A stretch of 64,000 nucleotides of DNA from Bradyrhizobium diazoefficiens (GTDB taxonomy: Bacteria; Pseudomonadota; Alphaproteobacteria; Rhizobiales; Xanthobacteraceae): NCBI RefSeq assembly GCF_018129965.1, contig NZ_JAFCKW010000024.1, forward strand, positions 25,897-89,896, written 5' to 3'. How positions within the stretch are numbered: the stretch's first letter is position 1; each line of letters starts with the position of its first letter. Positions 8,847 to 17,134 of this stretch are shown here, in pieces. Both the position numbers and the translations under genes were made by a program. Below the pieces are notes generated by a model that searched no databases, had not been told where the DNA came from, and saw only the letters and a list, made by a program, of their open reading frames with translations.

Positions 8847-8879
8847 GGGTAGTAACTTGCAAAATGCAAGTTGCTACCC
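8847..8879. promoter_or_regulatory. Palindromic operator upstream of the HxlR unit
   Basis: Arms GGGTAGTAACTTGCA (8847-8861) and TGCAAGTTGCTACCC (8865-8879) are inverted copies with one mismatch around AAA. The core ACTTGC..GCAAGT resembles known HxlR-type sites. It lies 12 bases before the regulator's ATG, so binding would block its promoter. Confidence 0.75.
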
Positions 8880-8886
8880 TCTCTCG

Positions 8887-9017
8887 TGCCCCGGACGCTG
8901 CGCAGCACCTCTTGGCGGTGCGCTGCAGAGCCGGGGCCCATGTTGCCGATGATGGCGGACGTCGTGTGGGTCCCGGCCATGCGCAGCAGCGTTTCACGCT
9001 GCAGCGCGTCCGGGACA
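8887..9017. repeat. Interspersed palindromic repeat (GCCCCGGACGC type)
   Basis: The left end tgccccggacgctgcgcagc and the right end gctgcagcgcgtccgggaca are inverted copies, with an inner inverted pair. This type is, from memory, common between Bradyrhizobium genes. It directly abuts a second, unrelated repeat at 9049-9128. The remainder of the 400-base gap to the polyprenyl synthase holds another half copy near 9181-9226 (ctgcgcgagcgcctcaggat) and no gene. Confidence 0.7.
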
Positions 9018-9048
9018 TGAGAGGGATGAGCGCCGCTGCTTGAGACCC

Positions 9049-9128
9049 CGTCATTGCGAGCGCCGCGAAGCAATTCAGAGTCCCTCCGCGGAAAGACTCT
9101 GGATTGCTTCGCTGCGCTCGCAATGACG
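9049..9128. repeat. Hairpin repeat CGTCATTGCGAG...CTCGCAATGACG
   Basis: Terminal arms cgtcattgcgag (9049-9060) and ctcgcaatgacg (9117-9128) are perfect inverted copies; internal parts gaagcaattcagag and ctctggattgcttc also pair. This long stem-loop is a widely dispersed rhizobial repeat type (recalled, not searched). Confidence 0.8.
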
Positions 9129-9284
9129 ATGTTGGTGCAGCCAGCGCAACTCCATCACCGTCAACTGAGGTGCTCGCCAAGCGACGCGATGGCTTCGCTG
9201 CGCGAGCGCCTCAGGATGACGGGTCAGGGTCGGCGAATGGTTGGCGATGTTGGCAGTATCGGAACGGACGCCAGGTTGAAGCGC

Positions 9285-10292
9285 CTAATGCGACCTTGCG
9301 AGGCAGAACGCCACGACCTGCTCCAGTGCGCTCTTCATCGGCGAGGCCGGGAACAGCGCAAGTGCATCGACCGCCATGGCGCCGTAGTGCTGGGCGCGGC
9401 TGAGCGTGTCTTCGAGCGCGCGGTGCTTGTTCATCAGGCCGAGGGCGTGGTCGAGATCGCTATCGCCGATCTCGCCGCGCTCGAGCGCCTTGATCCAGAA
9501 CGCGCGCTCGGTGTCGTTGCCGCGGCGGAAGGCGAGCACCACCGGCAGCGTGATCTTGCCCTCGCGGAAATCGTCGCCGGTGTTCTTGCCGAGCTTTGCA
9601 CTCTTGCCGCCATAATCGAGCACGTCATCGACGAGCTGGAAGGCGATGCCGAGATTCATGCCGACCGAGCGGCAGGCGGTCTGCTCCGCCTTCGGCCGGT
9701 TGGCGATCACGGGGCCGACTTCGCAGGCGGCGGCGAACAGCTCGGCCGTCTTGCCGCGGATCACGGCGAGATATTCGTCCTCGGTGGTCGCGGTGTTCTT
9801 GGCGGCCGCGAGCTGCATCACCTCGCCCTCGGCGATGGTGGCGGCGGCGGCTGAGAGAATATCGAGCGCGCGGAGAGAGCCGACCTCGACCATCATGCGA
9901 AACGCCTGGCCGAGCAGGAAGTCGCCGACCAGCACGCTCGCCTCGTTGCCCCACAGCATGCGCGCCGAAAGCTTGCCGCGGCGCAGCTCGCTCTCGTCGA
10001 CGACGTCGTCGTGGAGCAGGGTCGCGGTGTGCATGAACTCGACGGAAGCAGCGAGCTTGATGTGGCCGTCGCCGGTGTACCCGGCGAGGTTGGCCATGGC
10101 GAGCGTCAGCATCGGGCGCAGGCGCTTTCCGCCGGAGGAGATCAGATGGTTGGCGACCTCCGGGATCATGGTGACGTCAGAACCGGTCCGCGACAGGATC
10201 GTGGCGTTGACGCGCTCCATGTCACCGGCGACAAGGGCAACCAGCTCTTCGATCGACGCGCCGGGAGTTTCGAAAGGTACGATGACGGCCAC
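9285..10292 (-). CDS. ispB: Long-chain polyprenyl diphosphate synthase (octaprenyl/decaprenyl type)
   Basis: 335 residues from GTG 10292. It builds the all-trans polyprenyl tail of ubiquinone from IPP. The two Asp-rich motifs are HDDVVDE (D95, D96, D99) and VDDVLDY (D222, D223, D226), and the GGKRLRP segment is at 54-60. GTG 10292 was preferred because GGAG lies six bases before it and the protein then begins MAVIVPFETP; a TTG at 10304 is in frame but has no such site. It is divergent from the DUF2007 gene. The exact chain length cannot be read from the sequence. Confidence 0.9.
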   Translation of the reverse strand: MAVIVPFETPGASIEELVALVAGDMERVNATILSRTGSDVTMIPEVANHLISSGGKRLRPMLTLAMANLAGYTGDGHIKLAASVEFMHTATLLHDDVVDESELRRGKLSARMLWGNEASVLVGDFLLGQAFRMMVEVGSLRALDILSAAAATIAEGEVMQLAAAKNTATTEDEYLAVIRGKTAELFAAACEVGPVIANRPKAEQTACRSVGMNLGIAFQLVDDVLDYGGKSAKLGKNTGDDFREGKITLPVVLAFRRGNDTERAFWIKALERGEIGDSDLDHALGLMNKHRALEDTLSRAQHYGAMAVDALALFPASPMKSALEQVVAFCLARSH

Positions 10293-10424
10293 GCCGGTCT
10301 CCAATATTTGCCCCGGAGGGGCTATTCTGATGGAAATACAATAGAAACTGGAGGCGGATGCGGCAAGTGCCGCGGAACCATTGACATGGCCGCTTTAACC
10401 CCTTTTGGGCAGGAGACCCGAGTT

Positions 10425-10652
10425 TTGCGTGAACTGGTTCGGACCAATGATATGGTGCTGGTGTCGGCGATCGGCGCGCTGCTCGACGGCGCGAACATTC
10501 ACCATTTGGTGTTGGACCAGAACATGAGCATCATCGAGGGCTCGCTCGGCATCCTGCCGCGGCGAATCCTGGTGCATGAGGACGACGCCGTCGAGGCGAG
10601 GGCGCTCCTCACCGAGGCCGGTCTCAGCCACGAATTGCGCGGCGATGATTGA
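10425..10652 (+). CDS. DUF2007 domain protein
   Basis: 75 residues if it starts at TTG 10425, which has AGGAG at 10411-10415 nine bases before it and matches the usual family start (M-RELVRTND). An in-frame ATG at 10386 would add 13 residues. The body DQNMSIIEGSLGILPRRILV is the DUF2007 (signal-transducing PII-fold-like) core. Function unknown. The stop overlaps the open frame of the methyltransferase downstream, and GTG 10661 follows after eight bases, so the two are probably translated from one mRNA. Confidence 0.82.
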   Translation: MRELVRTNDMVLVSAIGALLDGANIHHLVLDQNMSIIEGSLGILPRRILVHEDDAVEARALLTEAGLSHELRGDD

Positions 10653-10660
10653 GGCCTTGT

Positions 10661-11428
10661 GTGAGTGAGATCTTGGCGGATATCACCGAGGACGCCTTTC
10701 TCGGCGGCCAGTTGCGGCTGAAGCAGAAGCGGTCCGGGCACCGCGCCGGCCATGATGCCATCCTGCTCGCGGCGGCGACGGAGGCCCATGCGGGCGACCG
10801 CGTGGTCGATCTCGGTGCCGGCATTGGTACGGCCGGGCTGGCGCTCGCCCGGCGGGTGTCGGGGCTTGATCTCGCCCTGGTCGAAATCGATCCGGAACTT
10901 GCGCAGCTGGCCCACGCCAATGCCGCGGCGAATGCGATTGAGGCCGAGGCGATCGTGCTCGATGTCACGGCCGATGCCTCGGCATTTGCTACGCATGGAC
11001 TGTTGCCCGACAGCGTCGACGTGGTGCTGATGAACCCGCCGTTCAACGATCCCGCACGCCATCGCGGCTCGCCGGATCAGGCGCGCCAGATCGCGCATGT
11101 CGCAACACACGACACGCTGGAGGCCTGGGTGCATGCGGCGCGGCGCATCCTGCGATCGAATGGCGCGCTGACTTTGATCTGGCGTGCAGATGGTCTTGCG
11201 GAGATTGTGGCAGCGCTGTCACGCGGCTTCGGCAGCCTGTCGATCCTGCCGGTTCACGGTGAGGCGGGACGGCCTGCGATCCGCGTGCTGGTGCGCGCGG
11301 TCAAGGGTGGCCGGGCACCGACGCGATTGCTGCCGGGCCTCATGCTCAACGACGAGTCACGTCTGCCTAAAAAAGAGGTGGGAGATATTCTGGAGGGGAG
11401 AGCGGCCTTGCCGCTGGCGGAGCCGTGA
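10661..11428 (+). CDS. TrmN6-like class I SAM-dependent methyltransferase
   Basis: 255 residues from GTG 10661 (a TTG at 10649 is in frame but overlaps the previous gene). The SAM-binding motif I is VVDLGAGIGTAGLAL (48-62), and the N6-adenine methylase signature NPPF is at 125-128. The N-terminal DAFLGGQLRLKQKRSGHRAG is the typical YfiC/TrmN6 start. This family methylates A37 of tRNA1(Val) in Escherichia coli; the target here is inferred. It sits right behind DUF2007 in one operon. Confidence 0.83.
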   Translation: MSEILADITEDAFLGGQLRLKQKRSGHRAGHDAILLAAATEAHAGDRVVDLGAGIGTAGLALARRVSGLDLALVEIDPELAQLAHANAAANAIEAEAIVLDVTADASAFATHGLLPDSVDVVLMNPPFNDPARHRGSPDQARQIAHVATHDTLEAWVHAARRILRSNGALTLIWRADGLAEIVAALSRGFGSLSILPVHGEAGRPAIRVLVRAVKGGRAPTRLLPGLMLNDESRLPKKEVGDILEGRAALPLAEP

Positions 11429-11432
11429 ACGC

Positions 11433-11531
11433 TTACTGCGGAAGCGATTCCGACTGCTGTTCCTGCACGGACGTCATGCGAATCGCCGTGAAAAGGGCAC
11501 CGATCAGCAGCATCAGCAGATAGATCTTCAT
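11433..11531 (-). CDS. Small membrane protein, 32 residues
   Basis: A short frame from ATG 11531 to TAA 11433-11435 encodes a peptide with one hydrophobic helix (KIYLLMLLIGALFTAIRM) and a polar Gln/Ser tail. A strong ribosome site, GGAGG, lies six bases before the ATG. It stands alone on the minus strand between the methyltransferase and the S49 peptidase. I do not recognise a family. The strong start signal and the membrane-helix pattern support it as a real gene. Confidence 0.55.
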   Translation of the reverse strand: MKIYLLMLLIGALFTAIRMTSVQEQQSESLPQ

Positions 11532-11643
11532 GGCGTTCCTCCGCTGCTACATTGCAGCTTGCAAACCGGCGAACTGCAAAACACGTTCCAGGCACATTCA
11601 ATGACAGTCGCGTGATAAAAAATGGTTAACCAGAGGTAGTGGC

Positions 11644-12552
11644 ATGGCCGAACAATTGAACGATCGTGAGAGTTCCGGCCTGGCCGACAAGCTCCTGCAA
11701 TATCTGCCGGCGCGATTCCGCCCCGGCACGGCGGTGGTGCCGGTGGTGCGGCTGTCGGGGGTTATCGGGGCAGTGACGCCGCTGCGCCCGGGCATGTCGC
11801 TCGCGGGCGTCGCGCGGGTCCTGGAGCGGGCCTTCTCGATGCGCAACGCCAAGGCGGTGGCGCTGGTGATCAACTCGCCCGGCGGCTCGCCGGTGCAGTC
11901 GCGCCAGATCTATCTGCGCATCAAGCAGCTTGCCGCCGAGAAGAAGCTGCCGGTGCTGGTGTTCGTCGAGGACGTCGCGGCCTCCGGCGGCTACATGATC
12001 GCCTGCGCCGGCGACGAGATCATCTGCGATCCGTCCTCGATCCTGGGCTCGATCGGCGTGGTCGGCGGCAGCTTCGGTTTCCAGGAGGCGATCAAGCGGC
12101 TCGGCATCGAGCGGCGCCTCTACACGGCCGGCACCCACAAGGCGATGCTCGACCCGTTCCTGCCGGAAAACCCCGACGACGTCGCCAAGCTGAAGGCGAT
12201 CCAGCGCGAGATCCACCAGATCTTCATTTCGCTGGTGAAGAAGAGCCGCGGCTCACGGCTGAAGGGGCCGGACGACACCCTGTTCACGGGCGAGTACTGG
12301 GCCGGCGAAAGCGCGATTGCGCTGGGGCTCGCCGACAGCATCGGCGATCTCCGCTCAACTCTTCGTGCGCGCTATGGCGAGAAGGTTCTCACCCCCGTGA
12401 TTGCGCAGCCGAGCGGGCTGTTGTCCGGCCTTCTGGGACGCAAACCGGCCGGCGCAGGCCAGCTTTTGGCCCTGGAATCGTTGGCCGGCCTGCCGGACGA
12501 GCTGATCTCGGCGGTCGAAACCCGCGCGATTTGGGCAAAATTCGGGTTCTAG
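11644..12552 (+). CDS. S49-family serine peptidase (signal peptide peptidase/SohB-like)
   Basis: 302 residues. Short single-domain S49 protease with a Ser/Lys dyad: nucleophile S114 in the AASGGYM segment and the likely general base K166 in AGTHKAMLDPF. The substrate groove motif LVINSPGGSP is at 74-83. There is no clear N-terminal signal or membrane helix, so it may act at the cytoplasmic face on cleaved signal peptides or membrane proteins. Length fits the bacterial SohB/SppA-short group. The next gene is a small membrane protein 107 bases downstream. Confidence 0.9.
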   Translation: MAEQLNDRESSGLADKLLQYLPARFRPGTAVVPVVRLSGVIGAVTPLRPGMSLAGVARVLERAFSMRNAKAVALVINSPGGSPVQSRQIYLRIKQLAAEKKLPVLVFVEDVAASGGYMIACAGDEIICDPSSILGSIGVVGGSFGFQEAIKRLGIERRLYTAGTHKAMLDPFLPENPDDVAKLKAIQREIHQIFISLVKKSRGSRLKGPDDTLFTGEYWAGESAIALGLADSIGDLRSTLRARYGEKVLTPVIAQPSGLLSGLLGRKPAGAGQLLALESLAGLPDELISAVETRAIWAKFGF

Positions 12553-12659
12553 GCAAAATCCCTCCCGCGCCATTTGGTCCGGTCCGAGCCGATTGCGGCG
12601 CGGCCCGGTCTGCGCAAGAATGCGCTTCGGGGCTGAGCATTTTGAACAAGGAACGACCG

Positions 12660-12851
12660 ATGCCGCCGTTCGTCGCTTTCGCGGGCGTGCTGGGTGGTCT
12701 TGCCGTGGTCCGCTGGGCCTACAAGACCGCTGTCCGGATCAACCAGGAGCTGGAGGAGATGCGCCTGTCGCGCGTCGCCGAGGCCGCGCGTGCCGGGGAT
12801 ATTCCAACCTTGAAGCGTGATCCTGCGACCGGGGCTTACCGGCCGGGTTAG
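12660..12851 (+). CDS. Small conserved-type membrane protein, 63 residues
   Basis: ATG 12660, preceded by AAGGAA. Residues 1-20 form one hydrophobic helix (PPFVAFAGVLGGLAVVRWAY), followed by a charged helix rich in Glu and Arg and a tail IPTLKRDPATGAYRPG. The tail pattern (TLKRDPxTGxYRP) is common in short alphaproteobacterial hypothetical proteins. Function unknown. It lies between the S49 peptidase and a palindromic repeat. Confidence 0.7.
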   Translation: MPPFVAFAGVLGGLAVVRWAYKTAVRINQELEEMRLSRVAEAARAGDIPTLKRDPATGAYRPG

Positions 12852-12862
12852 GCTGATTGCTC

Positions 12863-12941
12863 GTCATGCCCGGGCTTGTCCCGGGCATCCACGTTCTTCG
12901 CGAGGCATGGCGTGGATGGCCGGGACAAGCCCGGCCATGAC
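12863..12941. repeat. Interspersed palindromic repeat, 'CATGCCCGGGC' family, copy 1
   Basis: It begins gtcatgcccgggcttgtccc and ends gggacaagcccggccatgac, so the ends are inverted copies around a short centre. Related copies are at 22076-22167 and 41054-41137. It lies upstream of glyQ. Confidence 0.8.
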
Positions 12942-13041
12942 GGAGAACGGGGATGCCAATCCGGCCCTTTACCTTGATTCCTACCCCCGCCGTCGATACG
13001 GTCCCGCGCGATTCAAAACCCCCGCGAGAGCTGATCTGACG

Positions 13042-13989
13042 ATGGACGCCTCATTGCCCGCCCATATGCGCCCGGAACGTTCGTTCCAGGGCTTCATCCT
13101 CGCGCTCCAGCGGTTCTGGGCCGAGCAGGGCTGCGTGATCCTGCAGCCCTACGACATGGAGATGGGCGCGGGTACCTTCCATCCGGCCACCACCTTGCGC
13201 GCGCTGGGCCCAAAACCCTGGAACGCGGCCTATGTGCAGCCCTCGCGCAGGCCCAAGGACGGCCGCTACGGCGAGAATCCGAACCGGATGCAGCACTACT
13301 ATCAGTTCCAGGTGATCATGAAGCCGTCTCCGCCGAACCTTCAGGACCTGTACCTGAAGTCGCTCGCCGCGATCGGCATCGATTCTGCCGTGCACGACAT
13401 CCGCTTCGTCGAGGACGATTGGGAGAGCCCGACGCTGGGCGCCTGGGGGCTCGGCTGGGAGTGCTGGTGCGACGGCATGGAAGTCAGCCAGTTCACCTAT
13501 TTCCAGCAGGTGGCGGGTTTCGAATGCGCGCCGGTCGCGGGCGAACTCACCTACGGGCTCGAGCGCCTTGCGATGTATGTGCAGGGCGTCGACCGCGTCT
13601 ACGACCTCAATTTCAACGGCCGCGAGGGCGACGCCAAGGTCACCTATGGCGATGTCTTCCTGCAGGCCGAGCGCGAATATTCGAAGCACAATTTCGAAGT
13701 CGCCGACACCGCGATGCTGTTCGAGCAGTTCAAGATGGCGGAGCAGGCCTGCAAGAAGTATCTCGACGCGGGTTGGCAGAAAAATCCCGACTCCGGCAAG
13801 CGCGAGGCGCATCTGATGGCGCTGCCCGCCTATGACCAGTGCATCAAGGCGAGCCACGTCTTCAACCTGCTCGACGCGCGCGGCGTGATCTCGGTGACGG
13901 AGCGGCAGAGCTACATCCTTCGCGTGCGCGAATTGGCAAAAGCCTGCGGCGAGGCCTGCATCCATACCGAAGCGGGCGGAGCGGCCTGA
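13042..13989 (+). CDS. glyQ: Glycyl-tRNA synthetase alpha subunit
   Basis: 315 residues. Catalytic subunit of the alpha2-beta2 bacterial glycyl-tRNA synthetase that charges tRNA-Gly. Conserved features: SFQGFILALQRFW near the start, QPYDMEMGAGTFHPAT, the class II segment AAYVQPSRRPKDGRYGENPN, and GLGWECWCDGMEVSQFTYFQ. ATG 13042 follows a run of untranslated bases and gives the family N-terminus. The stop overlaps the start of glyS by one base (TGATG), so the subunits are translationally coupled. Confidence 0.97.
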   Translation: MDASLPAHMRPERSFQGFILALQRFWAEQGCVILQPYDMEMGAGTFHPATTLRALGPKPWNAAYVQPSRRPKDGRYGENPNRMQHYYQFQVIMKPSPPNLQDLYLKSLAAIGIDSAVHDIRFVEDDWESPTLGAWGLGWECWCDGMEVSQFTYFQQVAGFECAPVAGELTYGLERLAMYVQGVDRVYDLNFNGREGDAKVTYGDVFLQAEREYSKHNFEVADTAMLFEQFKMAEQACKKYLDAGWQKNPDSGKREAHLMALPAYDQCIKASHVFNLLDARGVISVTERQSYILRVRELAKACGEACIHTEAGGAA

Positions 13990-16133
13990 TGCCCGATTTG
14001 TTGCTTGAACTGTTCTCGGAAGAGATTCCCGCGCGCATGCAGGCCAAGGCGGCCGACGATCTGCGCCGCCTGGTCACCGACAAGCTCGTCGCCGAGGGCC
14101 TCGTCTATGAAGGCGCGAAAGCCTTCGCGACGCCGCGCCGCCTAGCGCTGACCGTGCACGGCATTCCCGCGCGCCAGCCTGACCTCAAGACCGAGCGCCG
14201 CGGACCGAAGGTCGGTGCGCCGGATGCAGCCGTGCAGGGCTTTCTGAAAGCCACCGGTCTGAAATCGCTCGACGAAGCCAAGATCCAGCGCGATCCCAAG
14301 GGTGACTTCTACATCGGGTTGATCGAGAAGCCCGGACGTCCGGCGGTCGACGTGCTCGCCGAGATACTGCCGGTCATCATCCGCACCTTCCCCTGGCCGA
14401 AATCGATGCGCTGGGGCGCGCGCTCCGACAAGCCCGGCTCGCTCAACTGGGTGCGCCCGCTGCACGCGATCACGGCGACCTTCGGCATCGAGACTGAAGA
14501 GCCTGACGTCGTGAAGTTTGCGGTGGACGGCATCGAGAGCGGCCAGACCACCTACGGCCATCGCTTCCTCGCGCCGGCCGCCATCAACGTGCGCCGCTTC
14601 GAGGATTACGACGCCAAGCTGCTCGCCGCGAAGGTCGTGCTCGACCCTGACAGGCGCAAGGATGCGATCCTCACCGATGCCAAGCAGCTTGCCTTCGCGC
14701 AGGGCTTCGACCTCGTCGAGGACCAGAACCTGCTCGACGAGGTCGCCGGCCTCGTCGAATGGCCGGTCGTGCTGATGGGCTCGTTCGAGCAGGAGTTTCT
14801 TGCGACGCCCGCGGAAGTGATCCGCGCCACCATCCGCAACAACCAGAAGTGCTTCGTCGTCAGCGATCCCAAGACCGGAAAGCTCGCCAACAGGTTCATC
14901 CTGGTCGCCAATATCGAGGCCACCGACGGCGGCAAGACCATCATCGCCGGCAACGAGCGCGTGATCCGCGCGCGGCTGAGCGATGCGAAGTTCTTCTACG
15001 AGACGGACCTGAAGACGAAGCTGGAAGAGCGTCTGCCGAAGTTCGAGCAGATCGTGTTTCACGAGAAGCTCGGAACCCAGGCCGAACGCATCAAGCGCAT
15101 CGAGCGGCTCGCCGCCGAGATCGCGCCGCTCATCTATAAAAAGGGCGAGGCTTGGAGATACAGTGAGTATCCCGACCTAGCGGACCTGGTCTCGAAGGCA
15201 AAACGCGCAGCACATCTGGCCAAGGCGGACTTGCTTACTGAAGTCGTCGGCGAATTCCCCGAAGTCCAGGGTTTGATGGGCAGGTACTACGCCTTGGCCC
15301 AAGGCGAGGATGCCTCGGTGGCCGCCGCGTGCGAGGAGCATTACAAGCCGCAAGGACCTGCCGATCGTGTTCCGACCGATCCGGTCAGCGTTGCAGTCGC
15401 GCTCGCGGACAAGCTCGATACGCTCGTCGGCTTCTGGGCGATCAACGAGAAGCCGACGGGGAGCAAGGATCCGTATGCGCTGCGTCGTGCGGCGCTCGGC
15501 GTTATTCGTTTGATCGCCGAGAATACGCTGCGGTTGTCATTGATGACGGTGGCTGCGTCCGCGCTCGCGGGCTTGTCGGTGCAAGCTGCGGAGGCCGAGA
15601 AGATCCCGAGTGATCTCCTTGCCTTCTTCGCCGACCGCCTGAAAGTCCAGCTCCGCGAGCAGGGCGCGCGTCATGATCTCGTCGACGCGGTGTTCGCGCT
15701 CGGCGGCCAGGATGATCTGCTCATGATCGTCCGCCGCGTCGAGGCGCTCGGCAAATTCCTCGAGACCGACGACGGCAAGAACCTGCTCGCAGGCATCAAG
15801 CGCGCCAGCAACATCCTCGGCATCGAGGAGAAGAAGGACAAGCGCAGTTTTGACGGCGCGCCGGATGCCGCGCTCTACGGCCTCAGCGAGGAAAAGGCGC
15901 TGGCCAAGGCGATCGGTGAGGTGAGTGCAGAAGCAAGTGCCGCGGTCGCCAGGGAGGACTTTGCCGCGGCGATGAGCGCGATGGCAAAACTGCGTCCGCC
16001 GGTGGATGCATTCTTCGAAAAGGTCCGCGTCAACGACGACGATCCGAAGGTGCGTGAGAACCGCCTGAAGCTGCTGAACGAGATTCGCAGCGCGACGCGT
16101 GCGGTTGCGGATTTCTCGAAGATCCAGGATTGA
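13989..16133 (+). CDS. glyS: Glycyl-tRNA synthetase beta subunit
   Basis: 714 residues. The beta subunit binds tRNA and is needed for aminoacylation. The N-terminus LLLELFSEEIPARM and the KSMRWG, NNQKCF, and EVVGEFPEVQGLMGRYYA segments are typical, as is KDPYALRRAALGVIRLI. At about residues 382-397 the sequence reads IYKKGEAWRYSEYPDLADL where the family (E. coli recalled) has a short IGADV-type link, so there is an extra segment of about 15 residues, encoded by bases (about 15133-15185) that are less GC-rich than the surroundings. The frame stays open across it. Confidence 0.96.
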   Translation: MPDLLLELFSEEIPARMQAKAADDLRRLVTDKLVAEGLVYEGAKAFATPRRLALTVHGIPARQPDLKTERRGPKVGAPDAAVQGFLKATGLKSLDEAKIQRDPKGDFYIGLIEKPGRPAVDVLAEILPVIIRTFPWPKSMRWGARSDKPGSLNWVRPLHAITATFGIETEEPDVVKFAVDGIESGQTTYGHRFLAPAAINVRRFEDYDAKLLAAKVVLDPDRRKDAILTDAKQLAFAQGFDLVEDQNLLDEVAGLVEWPVVLMGSFEQEFLATPAEVIRATIRNNQKCFVVSDPKTGKLANRFILVANIEATDGGKTIIAGNERVIRARLSDAKFFYETDLKTKLEERLPKFEQIVFHEKLGTQAERIKRIERLAAEIAPLIYKKGEAWRYSEYPDLADLVSKAKRAAHLAKADLLTEVVGEFPEVQGLMGRYYALAQGEDASVAAACEEHYKPQGPADRVPTDPVSVAVALADKLDTLVGFWAINEKPTGSKDPYALRRAALGVIRLIAENTLRLSLMTVAASALAGLSVQAAEAEKIPSDLLAFFADRLKVQLREQGARHDLVDAVFALGGQDDLLMIVRRVEALGKFLETDDGKNLLAGIKRASNILGIEEKKDKRSFDGAPDAALYGLSEEKALAKAIGEVSAEASAAVAREDFAAAMSAMAKLRPPVDAFFEKVRVNDDDPKVRENRLKLLNEIRSATRAVADFSKIQD

Positions 16134-16159
16134 GGCGCGGTCGCGCGGCAAACTCCGCC

Positions 16160-16254
16160 GTCATTCCCGGACACGCCGAAGGCGTCGGCCCGGAATCCAT
16201 ACTCCCGATCGTGGCTATGGATTCCGGGCTCCGCTCCGCGCGCCCCGGAATGAC
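16160..16254. repeat. Interspersed palindromic repeat, 'GTCATTCCGGG' family, copy 1
   Basis: It starts gtcattcccggacacgccga and ends gcgccccggaatgac, with an inner inverted pair cggaatccat/atggattccg. A second copy is at 46832-46935. It fills the gap between the convergent glyS and DUF1236 genes and could act as a bidirectional transcription stop. Confidence 0.78.
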
Positions 16255-16305
16255 AGCACCCAAAAAGCCCCACCGGGCGCAAACCCGGTTGGGTCAAAAC
16301 CAGGC

Positions 16306-16659
16306 TCAGTCCACCACTTCGACGATGCGGCGCGAGCGCGGCTCGACCAGCACAGTGGCGCCGTTCACGACCGTGTAGCGATAGGTCGTGGCGCCGAAAC
16401 GTTGCGGTACGTCATAGTAGGTAACACCGCTCTCAGGTAAGGTGCTGCCGACGACGACACGATCTGGAATACTGAAGGCCGGGACACGCTGCTCGACGAC
16501 ATATTCACGGAATGCCGGCCTCTGCTCGACCGCAATGGTCGGGCCGCTGTCGACGACGACAGGCGCACGTCCAACCGTGAGACCGGATTGCGCAGACGCT
16601 GCGATCGGCGAGCCGAGCGCGACGCCAAGCGCTGCAACAGCAAGAATCCTGTTCCGCAT
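16306..16659 (-). CDS. Secreted DUF1236-type protein
   Basis: 117 residues from ATG 16659, which has AAGGAG seven bases before it; a longer open frame has no such signal. A signal peptide (RNRILAVAALGVALGSPIAA, cleavage after ASA) is followed by a short Val/Arg-rich domain ending in TYYDVPQRFGATTYRYTVVN and VLVEPRSRRIVEVVD. This is the DUF1236 pattern seen often in Bradyrhizobium. Periplasmic; function unknown. It is divergent from the DUF3096 gene. Confidence 0.85.
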   Translation of the reverse strand: MRNRILAVAALGVALGSPIAASAQSGLTVGRAPVVVDSGPTIAVEQRPAFREYVVEQRVPAFSIPDRVVVGSTLPESGVTYYDVPQRFGATTYRYTVVNGATVLVEPRSRRIVEVVD

Positions 16660-16882
16660 GGGCAACTCCTTCGACATGATTTCTGCCGGCGCCAGGCGCG
16701 CGACTGGGTGCCAATGCATTTCCCCTTGCCAATGTTCCGGGAAAAGCCCTGCCGTATCGGCGGCCATTTTGGGCAGTTTTCGCGAAGCCGGGAACCCGGC
16801 CGCTTGTCGTGCGTCTCTACCCGCGGAACCCGGTCCGCTATGATCCGCCCGCGATTCGCTTCATGTCACGGAAAGACAATTC

Positions 16883-17038
16883 ATGCACATCACGGTTGCC
16901 CACATTTCTCCGATCCTTTCGCTGCTGGCGGGCGTGCTGATCCTGATCATGCCGCGCCTGCTCAACCTGATCGTGGCGATCTTTCTCATCGTAAATGGTG
17001 CGATCGGGCTCGGTTTGTTGAAGTGGCTCCATCTCTAG
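16883..17038 (+). CDS. DUF3096-type small membrane protein, 51 residues
   Basis: From ATG 16883 to TAG 17036-17038. The peptide HISPILSLLAGVLILIMPRL then NLIVAIFLIVNGAIGLGLL forms two membrane helices with a short turn. The pattern ISPILSLLAGVLILIMPxLLN and GLIG at the end is the DUF3096 signature. Function unknown; probably inner membrane. A GGAAAG ribosome site lies upstream. Confidence 0.85.
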   Translation: MHITVAHISPILSLLAGVLILIMPRLLNLIVAIFLIVNGAIGLGLLKWLHL

Positions 17039-17134
17039 GCCTTCATTTTCAGGAACTCTTCGACTTGCGCGACCTTGCCCAAAGTGGTGTAAGGCGCGCG
17101 ATTTCCCTTTCCTCTCGCAGGTTGTGTGCAAGCT

